The position numbers were made by a program, and so were the translations under genes. Source: Hymenobacter sp. DG01 (GTDB lineage Bacteria > Bacteroidota > Bacteroidia > Cytophagales > Hymenobacteraceae). Taken from it: a stretch of 64,000 nucleotides of DNA. The stretch lies in assembly GCF_006352025.1 (NCBI RefSeq), contig NZ_CP040936.1, positions 1,736,001 to 1,800,000 of the forward strand. Direction: 5' to 3'. Under the pieces are notes generated by a model, which was given only the letters and a program-made list of their open reading frames with translations, was not told the origin of the DNA and ran no database searches. Shown in pieces: positions 53,969 to 63,468 of the stretch. Within the stretch, counting starts at the first letter, position 1. The number at the start of each line of letters is the position of its first letter.

Positions 53969-55365
53969 TTCGCTTCCTCCTCTCCGCCGCTATCGGCACC
54001 TTTATCGGCTTTCTTGGCGTCTTTTCCGCCCTTGCCGGCATCGGCGGGCATCCCCACGAAATCGGGTGGGAAGCCGTTGAGCTGGCGCCAGAGCTCATAC
54101 CAAATCGGCACATCATCCAGCAGGGCCCAGCCATACACGCCCGAGCCTACGCGCAGGGGTTTGGGCCAGGGTTCCAGCTCGGGGTCGGGGGTAACCAGAA
54201 TGCGGTATTGCCCCTGGGAATCAATGTTATCGATGACGGCCACGCGGCCCCCGAACGTACCGAAGCTGGTGCCAGGCCAGCCGCTAAACACAAGGGCAGG
54301 CCAGCCATCGAACTGCAGACGCACCTTGCGGCCCACGCTCAGCAGTGGGATGTCCATGGGTTTCACGTACAGTTCGGCGGCCAGGGCCGGGGCGTTGGGC
54401 ATTACCGTCACCACGGCTTCACCTTCCTTCACAATTTCGCCCAGACCTTCTTTCAAAGCCCGCACCACATAGCCGTCCTGAGGGGCGGTGATATGGTAGT
54501 AGCCCGAGCGGATGCTGAGGTTGGCCAGCTCGTTGCGCAGCTTGGCAATCTGCCCTTCCGAGTCAAACTGGTAGGCCACGGCCGAGCGGCGGTCCGACTC
54601 CGACTTGGCCAGCTTGTCCTGATACTCAGCCTGCAGCGAGGACAGCTCCAGCTGGGCATTCACCAGCTCCTGGCGGGAAGCTCCCAGCTTGTTTTCTACG
54701 GCTTGGCGCTTGGCGGTGCTTTCCTGAAACTTCAGGCGGCGCTGCTCCAGCTCGGTGAGGCTTTTGAGGCCCTGCTGATACAGCGCTTCCTGGCGCTGCA
54801 GCTGCTGGCGGGCAATTTCGAAATCGTTGTTGGCGGCACGCAGCTCGGCCTCGTCGGAGTTTACCTTCAGCCGGGTCTGGGATACTTTGTTGCGGGCCTT
54901 GTCGAGGCTCACGCTCAGGCCTTGGCGCAGGGCGTCCTGCTGGGAGCCCAAGGCTACGGTTTTACCCCGGTTTTCTTCCAGAGCCGCAATTTTAGCCGCC
55001 AGCTGCTCGCGGGTGCGCTGCAGCAGCTCGGGGTCAAAATACTTTTCCTTGATTTCGGCAATTTCCACCAGCGTATCGCCCTTTTTCACCTGCTGGCCCT
55101 CGCGTACACGCCACTGCTGAATGCGGCCGGCAATGGTGCTGGGCACGGTTTGGGGGCGGTCCTGGGGGCGCAGGGTGGTAAGGCTGCCGGTAGAGCGAAT
55201 GTTCTGGGTCCAGGGCAGGAAGCCGGCCAGAAAAATCAGGACGAATAACCCGCCCAGCCAGCGGGCCAGGGTGCGGCCGGTACTGGGCGTCTGGACGTGC
55301 TTAAACGAGTTAAACCGCGCCGTCTGGGGGTTGGTTTCTTCAAGCGGATGTTCAGCAAAAGGCAT
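53965..55365 (-). CDS. HlyD-family periplasmic adaptor
   Basis: 466-aa membrane fusion protein: one membrane helix (about residues 34-52), a lipoyl-like half-domain (STIAGRIQQWRVREGQQVKKGD), a long coiled coil (about 110-270) and the second lipoyl/beta-barrel part (YHITAPQDGYVVRALKEGLG). It connects an inner membrane transporter to TolC. The C-terminal 30 residues are an unusual Lys/Asp/Glu-rich tail (GKDAKKADKGADSGGEEEAK). Confidence 0.9.
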   Translation of the reverse strand: MPFAEHPLEETNPQTARFNSFKHVQTPSTGRTLARWLGGLFVLIFLAGFLPWTQNIRSTGSLTTLRPQDRPQTVPSTIAGRIQQWRVREGQQVKKGDTLVEIAEIKEKYFDPELLQRTREQLAAKIAALEENRGKTVALGSQQDALRQGLSVSLDKARNKVSQTRLKVNSDEAELRAANNDFEIARQQLQRQEALYQQGLKSLTELEQRRLKFQESTAKRQAVENKLGASRQELVNAQLELSSLQAEYQDKLAKSESDRRSAVAYQFDSEGQIAKLRNELANLSIRSGYYHITAPQDGYVVRALKEGLGEIVKEGEAVVTVMPNAPALAAELYVKPMDIPLLSVGRKVRLQFDGWPALVFSGWPGTSFGTFGGRVAVIDNIDSQGQYRILVTPDPELEPWPKPLRVGSGVYGWALLDDVPIWYELWRQLNGFPPDFVGMPADAGKGGKDAKKADKGADSGGEEEAK

Positions 55366-55411
55366 ATTGAATGGTGCTGAGAAGTCGGGAGGGGATAGAA
55401 AAAGGCGGCGC

Positions 55412-57139
55412 TTAAATCAGCTCCCGCAGATCGGACTGTTGCGAGAGGGTAGCAAACGGCCCCTCGGCTACCAGGCGGCCTTCGCGCAGCACGGCCAGGC
55501 GGGGGCACAGTTCCAGGGCGCGTACGTCGTTGGAGGCCACTACCACTGTCCAGGGGTGCGCCGGGTTGAGCAGGCGGCTCAGGATGCGCAGGCGCTCGGC
55601 GGGCTCCACGCCGGGCAGGAAGGTATCGAGCAGCAACAGGCGGGGACGGCGCACCAGGGCGCGGGCCAGCAGCAGCTTCTGGCGCACGCTATCAGAAAGC
55701 GGCGTGCCGATGCCGATGCGCGAGTTCAGACCCTGGGACCGGGTGTAGAGGTCGTCGCGCAGGCCCACCAGCTCCAGGGCCCAGGCCACATCCTCGGGGT
55801 TGATGCTGGCCTGGTCGAGGGTTATGTTCTGCAGCAGAGTGCCTTCAAACAGGTGCTGGTGGGAGATGTTGTCGCCGACGTGCAGGCCCAGGGCCTCGCT
55901 GGAAATGTCCTGCAGGGGTAGGCCGTCGTAGGCAATAACGCCCGTGTAGTCATCGAGCAGGCCGGCCATAATGCGCAGCAGGGTGGTTTTGCCCGAGCCG
56001 TCGAAGCCCGCCAGGCCCAGGTGCTGCCCTGGCTCCAGACTCAGGGTTACGTCCTGAATGGGTTGCTTGGTGCTGCCGGGGTAGCTGTAGGCAAGGCGGC
56101 GCACTTCTACGCGCAGCCCCGCGTCAATATCAGGCAGAGGCAATGCTACCCCCTGGCGCGCGGGCAGCACGGGCAAATCCAGTACGTGCCCGATTTTGTC
56201 GAGCGAAGTCAGGGCATCGTACACTACGTCCAGCTTCAGCAGCACTTTCTCCACGGCCGAAATGGTCAGAATAATCACGATTTCAGCGGCCACGAACTGC
56301 CCGATGTTGATTTGCTTGCTGATCAGCAGCCAGCAGCCCAGAATCAGCAGGGCCGCCGTAATGAGGGTTTTGAAGGCCACGAAGCCCCAGAACTGAGTTA
56401 CCAGCACCCGGAAGTGACTCTGGCGGGCCGTCAGGTAGCCTTCCACCAAGTTATCGGTGCGGTTAAGCGCCATTTGCTGGCGCGGAGCGTGCCGGAAGGT
56501 GTGCACCGTGCGGGCCACGTCTTCCAGCCAGGCTACCACCCGGTACTTGTACTTCGACTCCGTAAGGCTGGACTCGAGGCCGTTGGGGCCGGTGAAGCGC
56601 ACCATCAGGGCCAGCAGGAAAATCAGCAGCAGCCCAAAGGCGATAAAGACGTAGTGGTAGAGGGAAAGCAGAATCAGGCCAAACAGAATTTGAATGGCAG
56701 CGGCCGTAAACTCTACCAGCAGCGTGGAGAGGCCCTTTTGCAGGGTAGGGGTATCGAGCAGGCGGTTAACCAGCTCCGGCAGGTACTGGCCGTTCAGCGA
56801 CTCAGTCCGCACCCGGGGCAGGCGCACGGCAAAATCAAAGCTGATGCGGGCAAACAGGCGCTGCTGAATGTACTCGACCAAGTGGAGCTGCATCACCTGC
56901 AGGGCGCCCACCACAAACGTCCCGAACACAATAAAGCCGATGAGTACCACCAGGGAGGTGCTCACGTCGCCGCTGCTCACAAACCCAATTACCGACTGCA
57001 CACCCAGCGGCAGGGTAAGGCTGATGAGGCCCGCCAGGGCCGCGTACACGTAGAGGTAAATAATGTCGCGGCGCTCGGCAGACACCAGGCGCAGCAGGCG
57101 CTGGCCCGGCGTAAGCGAAGATTCAGAATGCTCGGCCAT
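55412..57139 (-). CDS. ABC exporter with degenerate nucleotide-binding domain
   Basis: 575-aa half transporter: five to six membrane segments (residues about 25-310) and an ATP-binding domain (340-575). Walker A is intact (GFDGSGKTT, 378-386), but other catalytic elements are altered: the signature is LSDSV (481-485) instead of LSGGQ, Walker B ends LLLLDT (Thr 506 in place of the catalytic Glu), the Q-loop Gln is apparently Ser, and the switch His is Asn 537 (VVVASND). No C39 peptidase domain. It may bind but not hydrolyse ATP normally. It is clearly part of the operon with HlyD- and TolC-like genes. Confidence 0.85.
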   Translation of the reverse strand: MAEHSESSLTPGQRLLRLVSAERRDIIYLYVYAALAGLISLTLPLGVQSVIGFVSSGDVSTSLVVLIGFIVFGTFVVGALQVMQLHLVEYIQQRLFARISFDFAVRLPRVRTESLNGQYLPELVNRLLDTPTLQKGLSTLLVEFTAAAIQILFGLILLSLYHYVFIAFGLLLIFLLALMVRFTGPNGLESSLTESKYKYRVVAWLEDVARTVHTFRHAPRQQMALNRTDNLVEGYLTARQSHFRVLVTQFWGFVAFKTLITAALLILGCWLLISKQINIGQFVAAEIVIILTISAVEKVLLKLDVVYDALTSLDKIGHVLDLPVLPARQGVALPLPDIDAGLRVEVRRLAYSYPGSTKQPIQDVTLSLEPGQHLGLAGFDGSGKTTLLRIMAGLLDDYTGVIAYDGLPLQDISSEALGLHVGDNISHQHLFEGTLLQNITLDQASINPEDVAWALELVGLRDDLYTRSQGLNSRIGIGTPLSDSVRQKLLLARALVRRPRLLLLDTFLPGVEPAERLRILSRLLNPAHPWTVVVASNDVRALELCPRLAVLREGRLVAEGPFATLSQQSDLRELI

Positions 57140-57189
57140 GAATACAAAGAGGGTTGAGGTGCAAAGAGGGGGTAGGAACCAGAGCGGAC

Positions 57190-57876
57190 TCAGGCGGGCT
57201 GGGGCGGGTGCAGGGCCCCGAACAGCAGCCCTTCCAGAAAGCAGTAGATGCGCTGCTCGGTGGTGTTGGCGGAGGTATCAGTGAGGGAGGGCAGGTGCCG
57301 GGCAAAAAAGAGCTGCTTCTGGGCCGCTTCTACCAGGGTACTGACCAGGGCATGGGGGTGGGCATAGGTGGGGCTCAGCTCCTGTACCACGCGGGCTATA
57401 TCGGCCACCAGGTACTTGTACTCCCGGAATAGGCCGGCCTGGTTGTCCTCATCCACGCCGTGGGTGAGGTAGGCCTTCGAGGACTCCCGCACCACAATGC
57501 GGTAGAGGGCGGCCTCGTCCAGGTCAGTGGTAGTAGGGTCGTCGCGGTGGGCCCGGGTCAGAATTCCCAGAATCAGGCGCAGGCGCTGGGCCGCGGCAGG
57601 TACGTTGTGGGTATGAAACCGGATTTGGAACCGCAGCCAGGCCCAGTACCACGACACCAGATAGCCCAACAGGCGGTGCTTGTTTTCGAAGTAGCGGTAC
57701 AGGGAGGCCTCCGTGGACTCCATGTGCTGGGCCAGCTTGCGGAAAGTAAACCGCTCCAGCCCGATTTCATCAATCAGCCGGATGCTTTCAGCCAGCAAAC
57801 GGCGGCCCAGCACCGTCTGCTGCGGGTCGCGCAGGTACAGTTTGCAGTTTACTTCTATGCGCAGCGAGGCACTCAT
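57190..57876 (-). CDS. TetR/AcrR-family transcriptional regulator
   Basis: 228 aa: N-terminal helix-turn-helix (residues about 22-75, RFTFRKLAQHMESTEASLYR, then YFENKHRLLGYLVSWYW) and an all-helical ligand-binding domain. It is the first gene of the export operon and lies about 40 bp downstream of a palindrome that may be its operator, so self-controlled repression by an exported substrate is likely (inference). Confidence 0.9.
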   Translation of the reverse strand: MSASLRIEVNCKLYLRDPQQTVLGRRLLAESIRLIDEIGLERFTFRKLAQHMESTEASLYRYFENKHRLLGYLVSWYWAWLRFQIRFHTHNVPAAAQRLRLILGILTRAHRDDPTTTDLDEAALYRIVVRESSKAYLTHGVDEDNQAGLFREYKYLVADIARVVQELSPTYAHPHALVSTLVEAAQKQLFFARHLPSLTDTSANTTEQRIYCFLEGLLFGALHPPQPA

Positions 57877-57905
57877 ACAGGTAGGCGGTCAGCCGGAAGG
57901 ACAGC

Positions 57906-57925
57906 TACTATTGTGGTTGATAGTA
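57906..57925. promoter_or_regulatory. Candidate TetR operator
   Basis: TACTAT-N8-ATAGTA palindrome, centred about 40 bp upstream of the TetR start. Outer half-sites match perfectly. No other gene lies between 57877 and 58207; that spacer also holds the promoter of the next plus-strand gene. Confidence 0.4.
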
Positions 57926-58136
57926 TTACTTTCATGTAAGGGCCGAAACCAGCCGCCCGGGACTTGCTGAGCCCCGTCGTGCGGATGTCGGATTTTACAC
58001 TGCAAAGGTACTTCGCGCTACTACTGCTGAACTTAAGACTAAATTAAATGGAGCTTAAGTTTCGATTAAAAATGAGCCCGGCCGCCCCGCTGCCCCCCGT
58101 CCCGGAGCCCGATATATCTTCCCCGGCGTATCTGCG

Positions 58137-58144
58137 TACCTTTG
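58137..58144 (+). promoter_or_regulatory. -7 promoter element of the LppC/LpoA-like gene
   Basis: TACCTTTG matches TAnnTTTG, 63 bp upstream of the ATG at 58208. The -33 part is not clear. Confidence 0.5.
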
Positions 58145-58207
58145 CCGGACGAGTCGCAGCGTGGCGGCTCGTGGTTTCTCCCGCCTATCTGATTTGGCTC
58201 CTCGCGT

Positions 58208-60208
58208 ATGAGGCTTTACTCTCTCCTGTCTGCTGCCGTGTTCTGCGGAGGCCTTGCCTGGTCGGGGCCCGTGGGGGCTCAGCAGGCTCCCCCCAAGAAA
58301 GCGGCTACCCCCACTCCTACTGGTAAGGCTGCCACCCCGGCTACTGCCCGCCCGGCCTCCCCTACCCCGGCCGGTGCCGCCAAACCCGGCACCTCCAAGC
58401 CCGGCTCAACCCCAACAACAGGCACCCGGCCGACGGCCCCGGCCACAGCCAAGCCGGCGGCCCCGGCGACCACCAAACCGCCTACCGCCGCTAAACCGGC
58501 TACCCCGGCCGCCACATCCAAGCCAGCCGCTACTACGCCTCCTAAGCCCACGGGGCCACCGCTGCCCGCCAACCTGGGCTCCAGCGACCCGGCCACGCGC
58601 TACCGCAACGGCAAAACCCTGCTCGACCAGACCCGCTACGAGCTGGCTATGCAGGAGCTGCAGCCCATTACGGCGCCGGGCAGCCAGTTTCAGCGGGCCC
58701 CGGAAGCGGCATACCTCTATGCCGTGGCTGCCAGTCGGGCTAAAAAGTGGGCCGAAGCCGAGCAGATGCTCAACCTGCTGCGCACCGAGTACTCCCGCTG
58801 GCCCAACCTGCCCGAAGCCTTTTTTCTGCAGGGCCAGGTTTCCTTTGAACAGGGCGACTTCGAGAATGCCCTGCGCGTGCTTGGCCAGCTTCCGCCCGAC
58901 CGGCTGGTGGCGGAGCGCGAAAACATGAAGGCCACCTACCTGCCCCGCATCAAGGACAAGGCTACCTTTCAGGCCCTACTGAAAGCCTACCCCCAGGACG
59001 CCGCCCTGGCCCGCGCCTACGCCGACAAGCTGGCCAACGGAGGCTGGTACACCGACGCCGACAAGTCCCAGCTCGACCAGCTTATCACCCAGTTTGCCCT
59101 CGAGCGCACCCGCTACACGCCCCGGCCCCGGGCCCAGAAGAAAAGCACCTACAACATCGGGGTGCTGCTGCCCTTCGAGTTTAATGACCCCGGCTGGGAG
59201 ACGAGGCGCAAAAACCAGTTCGTGACGGACCTGTACGCCGGCATGCGCCTGGCCCAGGACTCCTTGCAGCGCGAGGGGCGCCCCGTGCAGCTTTTCGCCT
59301 ACGATACCGGCGCCGATACCCTGCAGCTGAAGCAGGTGCTGGCCTTGCCCGAGCTGGCCGGTATGGACATGATTATCGGGCCGGTGTACAAATCGGGCAG
59401 CAAGATTCTGGCCCGCTACGCCCAGCAGAAGCAGATTGTGGTGGTCAACCCCCTCTCCCAGGACGGCGACCTGGTGCTGGACAACCCCTGGCATTATTTG
59501 TTCGAGCCCAGCACGGCTACCCAGGCCCGGCAGGCGGCCCAGTTTGCCTTTAGCCGCCTGGGCGGCCCGCGTACGGCCGTGGTGCTCTACGAAGACAGCA
59601 AGGACGAAGCCGCCTTTGGGCAGGCCTACAAGCAGACCTACGAGGCCTTGGGCGGGCGGGTGCTCCAGCTGCGCCGCATCAATTCCGATGTGGAAGAGTC
59701 CTTGGCCGCTGGCTTCGCGGGCGTCGACCTGAAAACCCTGGGCCACTTGGTGGTAGCTTCCGATGGCAAAAAAGCCGGGCCTTACACCTTCGGGGTGCTG
59801 AAAGCCCAGGACGCCCGCACTCCACTGATTGCCTACGCTTCCTGGTTGGAAAACAACCGCATTGGCCTGGGCCAGCTCGATGCCCGCGACGTGTACTTCG
59901 TGCACCCCAAGTTTGTGGACCGCACCAGCCCCGGCGCCCGCCGGGTCCGCCAATTGTACACCCAGCGCCAGAACCTGCCGCCTTCCGTGTTTGCGCTATC
60001 CGGCTTCGAGCTGCTGTATTACTTCGCCAACCAGCTCCATCAATACGGCCCGGCTTTCCAGCAGCCGCTGGCCAACGGCGGCCCGGTTTCGGGGGCTGTG
60101 TTCCAGGGCATCGGCTACCCCGAAGGCAGCCACGACAACCAGTACGTGCCCCTAACCAAGCTGGAGCGCCTGGAGGTAGAGGTGCTGAACCCTGTTGGCA
60201 TCCGCTAG
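58208..60208 (+). CDS. LppC/LpoA-like periplasmic-binding protein
   Basis: 666 aa: signal peptide (residues 1 to about 24), a low-complexity Ala/Pro/Thr/Lys linker (about 26-120), a TPR-like helical part (about 130-300; NGKTLLDQTRYELAMQEL, then AEQMLNLLRTEY and GQVSFEQGDFENAL), and a type-I periplasmic-binding domain (about 316-650; YNIGVLLPFEF, then IIGPVYKSGSKILARYAQQ). This architecture resembles LpoA/YraM, activators of penicillin-binding proteins. No lipobox is seen. Its ligand or partner is unknown. Confidence 0.78.
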   Translation: MRLYSLLSAAVFCGGLAWSGPVGAQQAPPKKAATPTPTGKAATPATARPASPTPAGAAKPGTSKPGSTPTTGTRPTAPATAKPAAPATTKPPTAAKPATPAATSKPAATTPPKPTGPPLPANLGSSDPATRYRNGKTLLDQTRYELAMQELQPITAPGSQFQRAPEAAYLYAVAASRAKKWAEAEQMLNLLRTEYSRWPNLPEAFFLQGQVSFEQGDFENALRVLGQLPPDRLVAERENMKATYLPRIKDKATFQALLKAYPQDAALARAYADKLANGGWYTDADKSQLDQLITQFALERTRYTPRPRAQKKSTYNIGVLLPFEFNDPGWETRRKNQFVTDLYAGMRLAQDSLQREGRPVQLFAYDTGADTLQLKQVLALPELAGMDMIIGPVYKSGSKILARYAQQKQIVVVNPLSQDGDLVLDNPWHYLFEPSTATQARQAAQFAFSRLGGPRTAVVLYEDSKDEAAFGQAYKQTYEALGGRVLQLRRINSDVEESLAAGFAGVDLKTLGHLVVASDGKKAGPYTFGVLKAQDARTPLIAYASWLENNRIGLGQLDARDVYFVHPKFVDRTSPGARRVRQLYTQRQNLPPSVFALSGFELLYYFANQLHQYGPAFQQPLANGGPVSGAVFQGIGYPEGSHDNQYVPLTKLERLEVEVLNPVGIR

Positions 60209-60230
60209 GTTGTACTTCTAGCGTGCGCGC

Positions 60231-60311
60231 AGCTCCAGCTTCGCGTTTCGTTGAGCTATTCCACTGGGGTAATTCAACAAGCACTGTTCACCGATCCGCG
60301 AAGCTGGAGCT
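60231..60311. repeat. Inverted repeat before hemL
   Basis: Perfect 15-bp arms AGCTCCAGCTTCGCG (60231-60245) and CGCGAAGCTGGAGCT (60297-60311) around a 51-bp spacer. Confidence 0.75.
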
Positions 60312-60331
60312 TCGCTGTTACACCCTAACCT

Positions 60332-61660
60332 ATGGAATCTTCCAACCTCACCACTACCCCCGAGCTGAACCTGAACACCAGTGATACCCTGTTTACCCGC
60401 GCCAAAAACCACATTCCGGGCGGGGTAAACTCGCCGGTGCGGGCTTTCCGGGCCGTGGGCGGCCACCCCGTGTTCATGCAGTCGGCTAAAGGCGCCTGGC
60501 TGACCGACGTGGACGGGAACCGCTACCTCGATTTTATCAACTCCTGGGGCCCCATGATTCTGGGTCATGCCCCGGAGCTGGTGCTGGAGGCAGTGCAGCA
60601 AGCCGTGCAGGGTTCCCTCTCGTTTGGAGCCCCCACGCGCCGCGAGGTGGAAATGGCCGAGCTTATCAAGCAGATGGTGCCCAGCATCGAGAAAGTACGT
60701 CTGGTAAACTCCGGCACCGAGGCTACCATGTCGGCTATCCGGGTGGCGCGGGGCTTCACGGGCCGCGACAAAATCATCAAATTCGAGGGCTGCTACCACG
60801 GCCACGGCGACTCCTTCCTGATTGCGGCCGGCTCCGGTGCCCTCACCCTGGGCGCCCCCGATTCGCCGGGCGTTACCCAGGGCGTGGCTCAGGATACGCT
60901 CACGGTCCCCTACAACGACCTGGCAGCCGTGGAAGCAGTTATTCAGGCCAACGAAGGTCAGGTAGCCGCCCTGATTCTGGAGCCGGTGGTAGGCAACATG
61001 GGCCTGGTAGCGCCCCAGCCGGGCTACCTGCAGGGTCTGCGCGAGTTGTGCACCCGCCACGGCATCGTGCTGATTTTTGATGAAGTAATGACCGGCTTCC
61101 GGCTGGCGCGCGGTGGTGCACAGGAACTCTACGGCATCACCCCTGACCTGACCACGCTGGGCAAAATCATTGGGGGTGGCATGCCGGTGGGCGCTTACGG
61201 TGGCCGCCAGGATATTATGGACAACGTGGCCCCCGCCGGCAAGGTGTACCAGGCGGGCACGCTTTCGGGCAACCCCATTGCCACGGCCGCGGGCATCGCC
61301 CAGCTTTCCTACCTCAACGAGCATCCCGAACTCTACGACGAGCTCAACCGCATTACCACCCGCATTGCCGACGGCACCCGGCAGATTTGCCAGGAGCTGG
61401 GCCTGAACTACACCGTGAACCAGGTGGGCTCCATGTTCAGCGTGTTCTTCACCAGCCAGCCCGTTACCGATCTGGGATCGGCCAAAACCTCCGATACCGA
61501 AGCTTTCGGGCGCTACTTCCGGGCCATGCTGCACCGGGGTATCTACCTGGCGCCGGCTCAGTACGAGGCCCTGTTTGTAAGCACGGCCATCACCGACGAC
61601 CTAGTGGACCACTACCTCACCGCCTGCCGCGAATCGATGCGGGAAGCCCACGGGCTGTAA
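60332..61660 (+). CDS. hemL: Glutamate-1-semialdehyde 2,1-aminomutase
   Basis: PLP enzyme that makes 5-aminolevulinate, the first tetrapyrrole precursor, from glutamate-1-semialdehyde. The PLP lysine is K278 (LTTLGKIIGGGMPVGAYGG), with the cofactor Asp in FDEVMTGFR. 442 aa, full length. It feeds heme and also siroheme, which CysI in this window needs. Confidence 0.96.
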   Translation: MESSNLTTTPELNLNTSDTLFTRAKNHIPGGVNSPVRAFRAVGGHPVFMQSAKGAWLTDVDGNRYLDFINSWGPMILGHAPELVLEAVQQAVQGSLSFGAPTRREVEMAELIKQMVPSIEKVRLVNSGTEATMSAIRVARGFTGRDKIIKFEGCYHGHGDSFLIAAGSGALTLGAPDSPGVTQGVAQDTLTVPYNDLAAVEAVIQANEGQVAALILEPVVGNMGLVAPQPGYLQGLRELCTRHGIVLIFDEVMTGFRLARGGAQELYGITPDLTTLGKIIGGGMPVGAYGGRQDIMDNVAPAGKVYQAGTLSGNPIATAAGIAQLSYLNEHPELYDELNRITTRIADGTRQICQELGLNYTVNQVGSMFSVFFTSQPVTDLGSAKTSDTEAFGRYFRAMLHRGIYLAPAQYEALFVSTAITDDLVDHYLTACRESMREAHGL

Positions 61661-61917
61661 GTAGTTGCGGCAAGAGAGCACATAAGTAAAGTGTTGTGAT
61701 GAGAAGACGAAGGACGCCATCCTTCCTCTCCCGTGATAAGCTTTCTACCCTGACAAGCCCTTACTTCCAACGCGGAGGTAGGGGTTTGCTCGTTTATCTC
61801 GGGGGTAGAAAACGGAGGGATTGAGTTGGGGTCATGCACATTTTTAGCGTTTCCGGGCACTTCCTTCCGCAGTACATGCCCAAATTCCCGACCTTTGCCC
61901 GAAACCATTTTTGCCCT

Positions 61918-62781
61918 ATGCCCCGATTTCGACAGTTGCTACCGCTGTTTCTGCTGCTGTGGCTTGCCGTGCCGGCCGTGTTGCTGGCACAAACCGACAC
62001 TCCCGCGGCTGCCAATAAGCGCCTCTTCGACCGCACGGTGGATGAGCTGAACTTCCGGACCATGGAAACCGTGTACGATAAGTCCTTTGCCCGGGGCAAA
62101 TTTCCGGTGTCGCTGCGCACGGCCAAAGCTCGCCGGGAGTTCGATAACTTTCCCGGTCGCGACGACCTGAAAAAGCTATTTCATAACTATAACGGCATTT
62201 CCGACCGCTTCAAGAACCGCTTCGGCAAGGGACGTACGGATCTGGTGGAGTTTGAGAAGCAGCTGAATACCATTCTGGTTGACCGCAACTTTGAGTTCTT
62301 TATCCGGGTGCTTCCCCGCGACGAGCGCATTGCCCTGATCCGGAGTCTGCAGCGAGCCATTAAGCAGGGTGCCGCCCAGTTTAACGCCTCCCAGGACCCC
62401 GCCCCGGAGGAGCTGGCCGCCGACGGAGCCGCCGTGCCGCCCGCCGATATTGACCCGGCCACCGCATCTTCGGCCAATACGACCCCGGAGGCCGTTGCCG
62501 CCGAAGACCCGCAGCCCGAGCCGGAAGGGGCGCTGACTTCTCCGGCCGTGGCCTACGCCGGACCTCGCTCCCTCGACACGGCCCCGCGCCACGACTGGAT
62601 GGACTACCTGAACCTGCTGCTTTCGGGTAGCTCCCTGCTGCTGCTGCTCTACCTGGTTACCAGCGTCCTGCCCGAGCTGCGCAGCCGCCTCGATGCCCTC
62701 ACCGAAGACCAGGAACCCCCTACCCCCCGTACCCGTCGGCCGGCTCCTCTCCCTGAGGACCGCTACGAGGATGAAAATTAA
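61918..62781 (+). CDS. Secreted or membrane protein of unknown function
   Basis: 287 aa with signal peptide (residues 1 to about 24, VLLAQ), a charged helical domain (30-150, KRLFDRTVDELNFRTMETVY and DNFPGRDDLKKLFHNYNGIS), a Pro/Ala/Glu-rich low-complexity stretch (about 155-215), one transmembrane helix (about 228-248, LLLSGSSLLLLLYLVTS) and a cytosolic acidic/Pro-rich tail. No family recognised. ATG 61918 starts the signal peptide; earlier ATGs are poor. Confidence 0.6.
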   Translation: MPRFRQLLPLFLLLWLAVPAVLLAQTDTPAAANKRLFDRTVDELNFRTMETVYDKSFARGKFPVSLRTAKARREFDNFPGRDDLKKLFHNYNGISDRFKNRFGKGRTDLVEFEKQLNTILVDRNFEFFIRVLPRDERIALIRSLQRAIKQGAAQFNASQDPAPEELAADGAAVPPADIDPATASSANTTPEAVAAEDPQPEPEGALTSPAVAYAGPRSLDTAPRHDWMDYLNLLLSGSSLLLLLYLVTSVLPELRSRLDALTEDQEPPTPRTRRPAPLPEDRYEDEN

Positions 62782-62868
62782 AGATTGAGACATCTGGCTG
62801 GCCCAGTGCCGCTGGCAGGCCTGGCCTGTGCCCGTTTCTCACTTTTTAATTCTTAATTTTTAATTGAA
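62775..62868. repeat. Weak inverted AT-rich repeat before dcd
   Basis: AAAATTAAAGATTGAG at 62775-62790 faces CTCACTTTTTAATTCTTAAT at about 62837-62856, near-tandem TTAATT words ending 4 bp before the dcd ATG. Confidence 0.4.
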
Positions 62869-62871
62869 AGC

Positions 62872-63408
62872 ATGATCCTTACCGACCAGCAGATTCTCGC
62901 CGAAATTGAGCGGGGCAACATTGTAATTGAGCCCTACGACCGGAGCTGCCTCGGCACCAACTCCTACGATGTGCACCTGGGCCGCTACCTGGCTACCTAC
63001 CGCGACGCCGTGCTGGATGCCCGCAAGCACAACGAAATCGACGTTTTTGAAATCCCCGAGGAAGGCTACGTGCTGCAGCCCGGCACCTTGTACCTAGGTG
63101 TAACCGAGGAGTACACCGAGAGCCACGCCCACGTACCCTTCCTGGAAGGCAAAAGCAGCGTCGGCCGCTTGGGCATTGATATTCACGCCACGGCCGGCAA
63201 AGGCGACATCGGTTTCTGCAACACCTGGACCCTGGAAATCAGCGTTTCGATGCCTGTGCGGGTGTACCACCTCATGCCCGTAGGCCAGCTAATTTACTTC
63301 GCCGTGCAGGGCGATGTAGAAACCTTCTACAACCGCAAGGCCAACGCCAAGTACAACGACCGCACGGTGAAGCCCGTGGAGTCGATGATGTGGAAAAACA
63401 AGTTCTAA
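62872..63408 (+). CDS. dcd: dCTP deaminase
   Basis: 178-aa trimeric dUTPase-like enzyme converting dCTP to dUTP for thymidylate synthesis. Conserved blocks: IVIEPYDRSCLGTNSYDVHL, LEGKSSVGRLGIDIHATAGK with the substrate-binding Arg and Asp, and TWTLEISV with the catalytic Glu. Complete length and good start. With dgt it represents nucleotide-pool genes in this part of the window. Confidence 0.95.
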   Translation: MILTDQQILAEIERGNIVIEPYDRSCLGTNSYDVHLGRYLATYRDAVLDARKHNEIDVFEIPEEGYVLQPGTLYLGVTEEYTESHAHVPFLEGKSSVGRLGIDIHATAGKGDIGFCNTWTLEISVSMPVRVYHLMPVGQLIYFAVQGDVETFYNRKANAKYNDRTVKPVESMMWKNKF

Positions 63409-63420
63409 AAGCCCGCTTCC

Positions 63421-63468
63421 GGCCCGCTGCACTGCTACCTGACTAGTTGGGTAGTAATGCGGCGGGCC
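63421..63468 (+). terminator. Terminator after dcd
   Basis: GGCCCGC and GCGGGCC, with inner CTACC and GGTAG, form a stem followed by GCATGCTTTTTCC. Confidence 0.7.

Noticed and set aside
60218..61534. 438-aa ORF on the minus strand
   Set aside because: It is the antisense shadow of hemL, a clear full-length gene in the other strand; its translation is rich in His and Gly and has no family motif.
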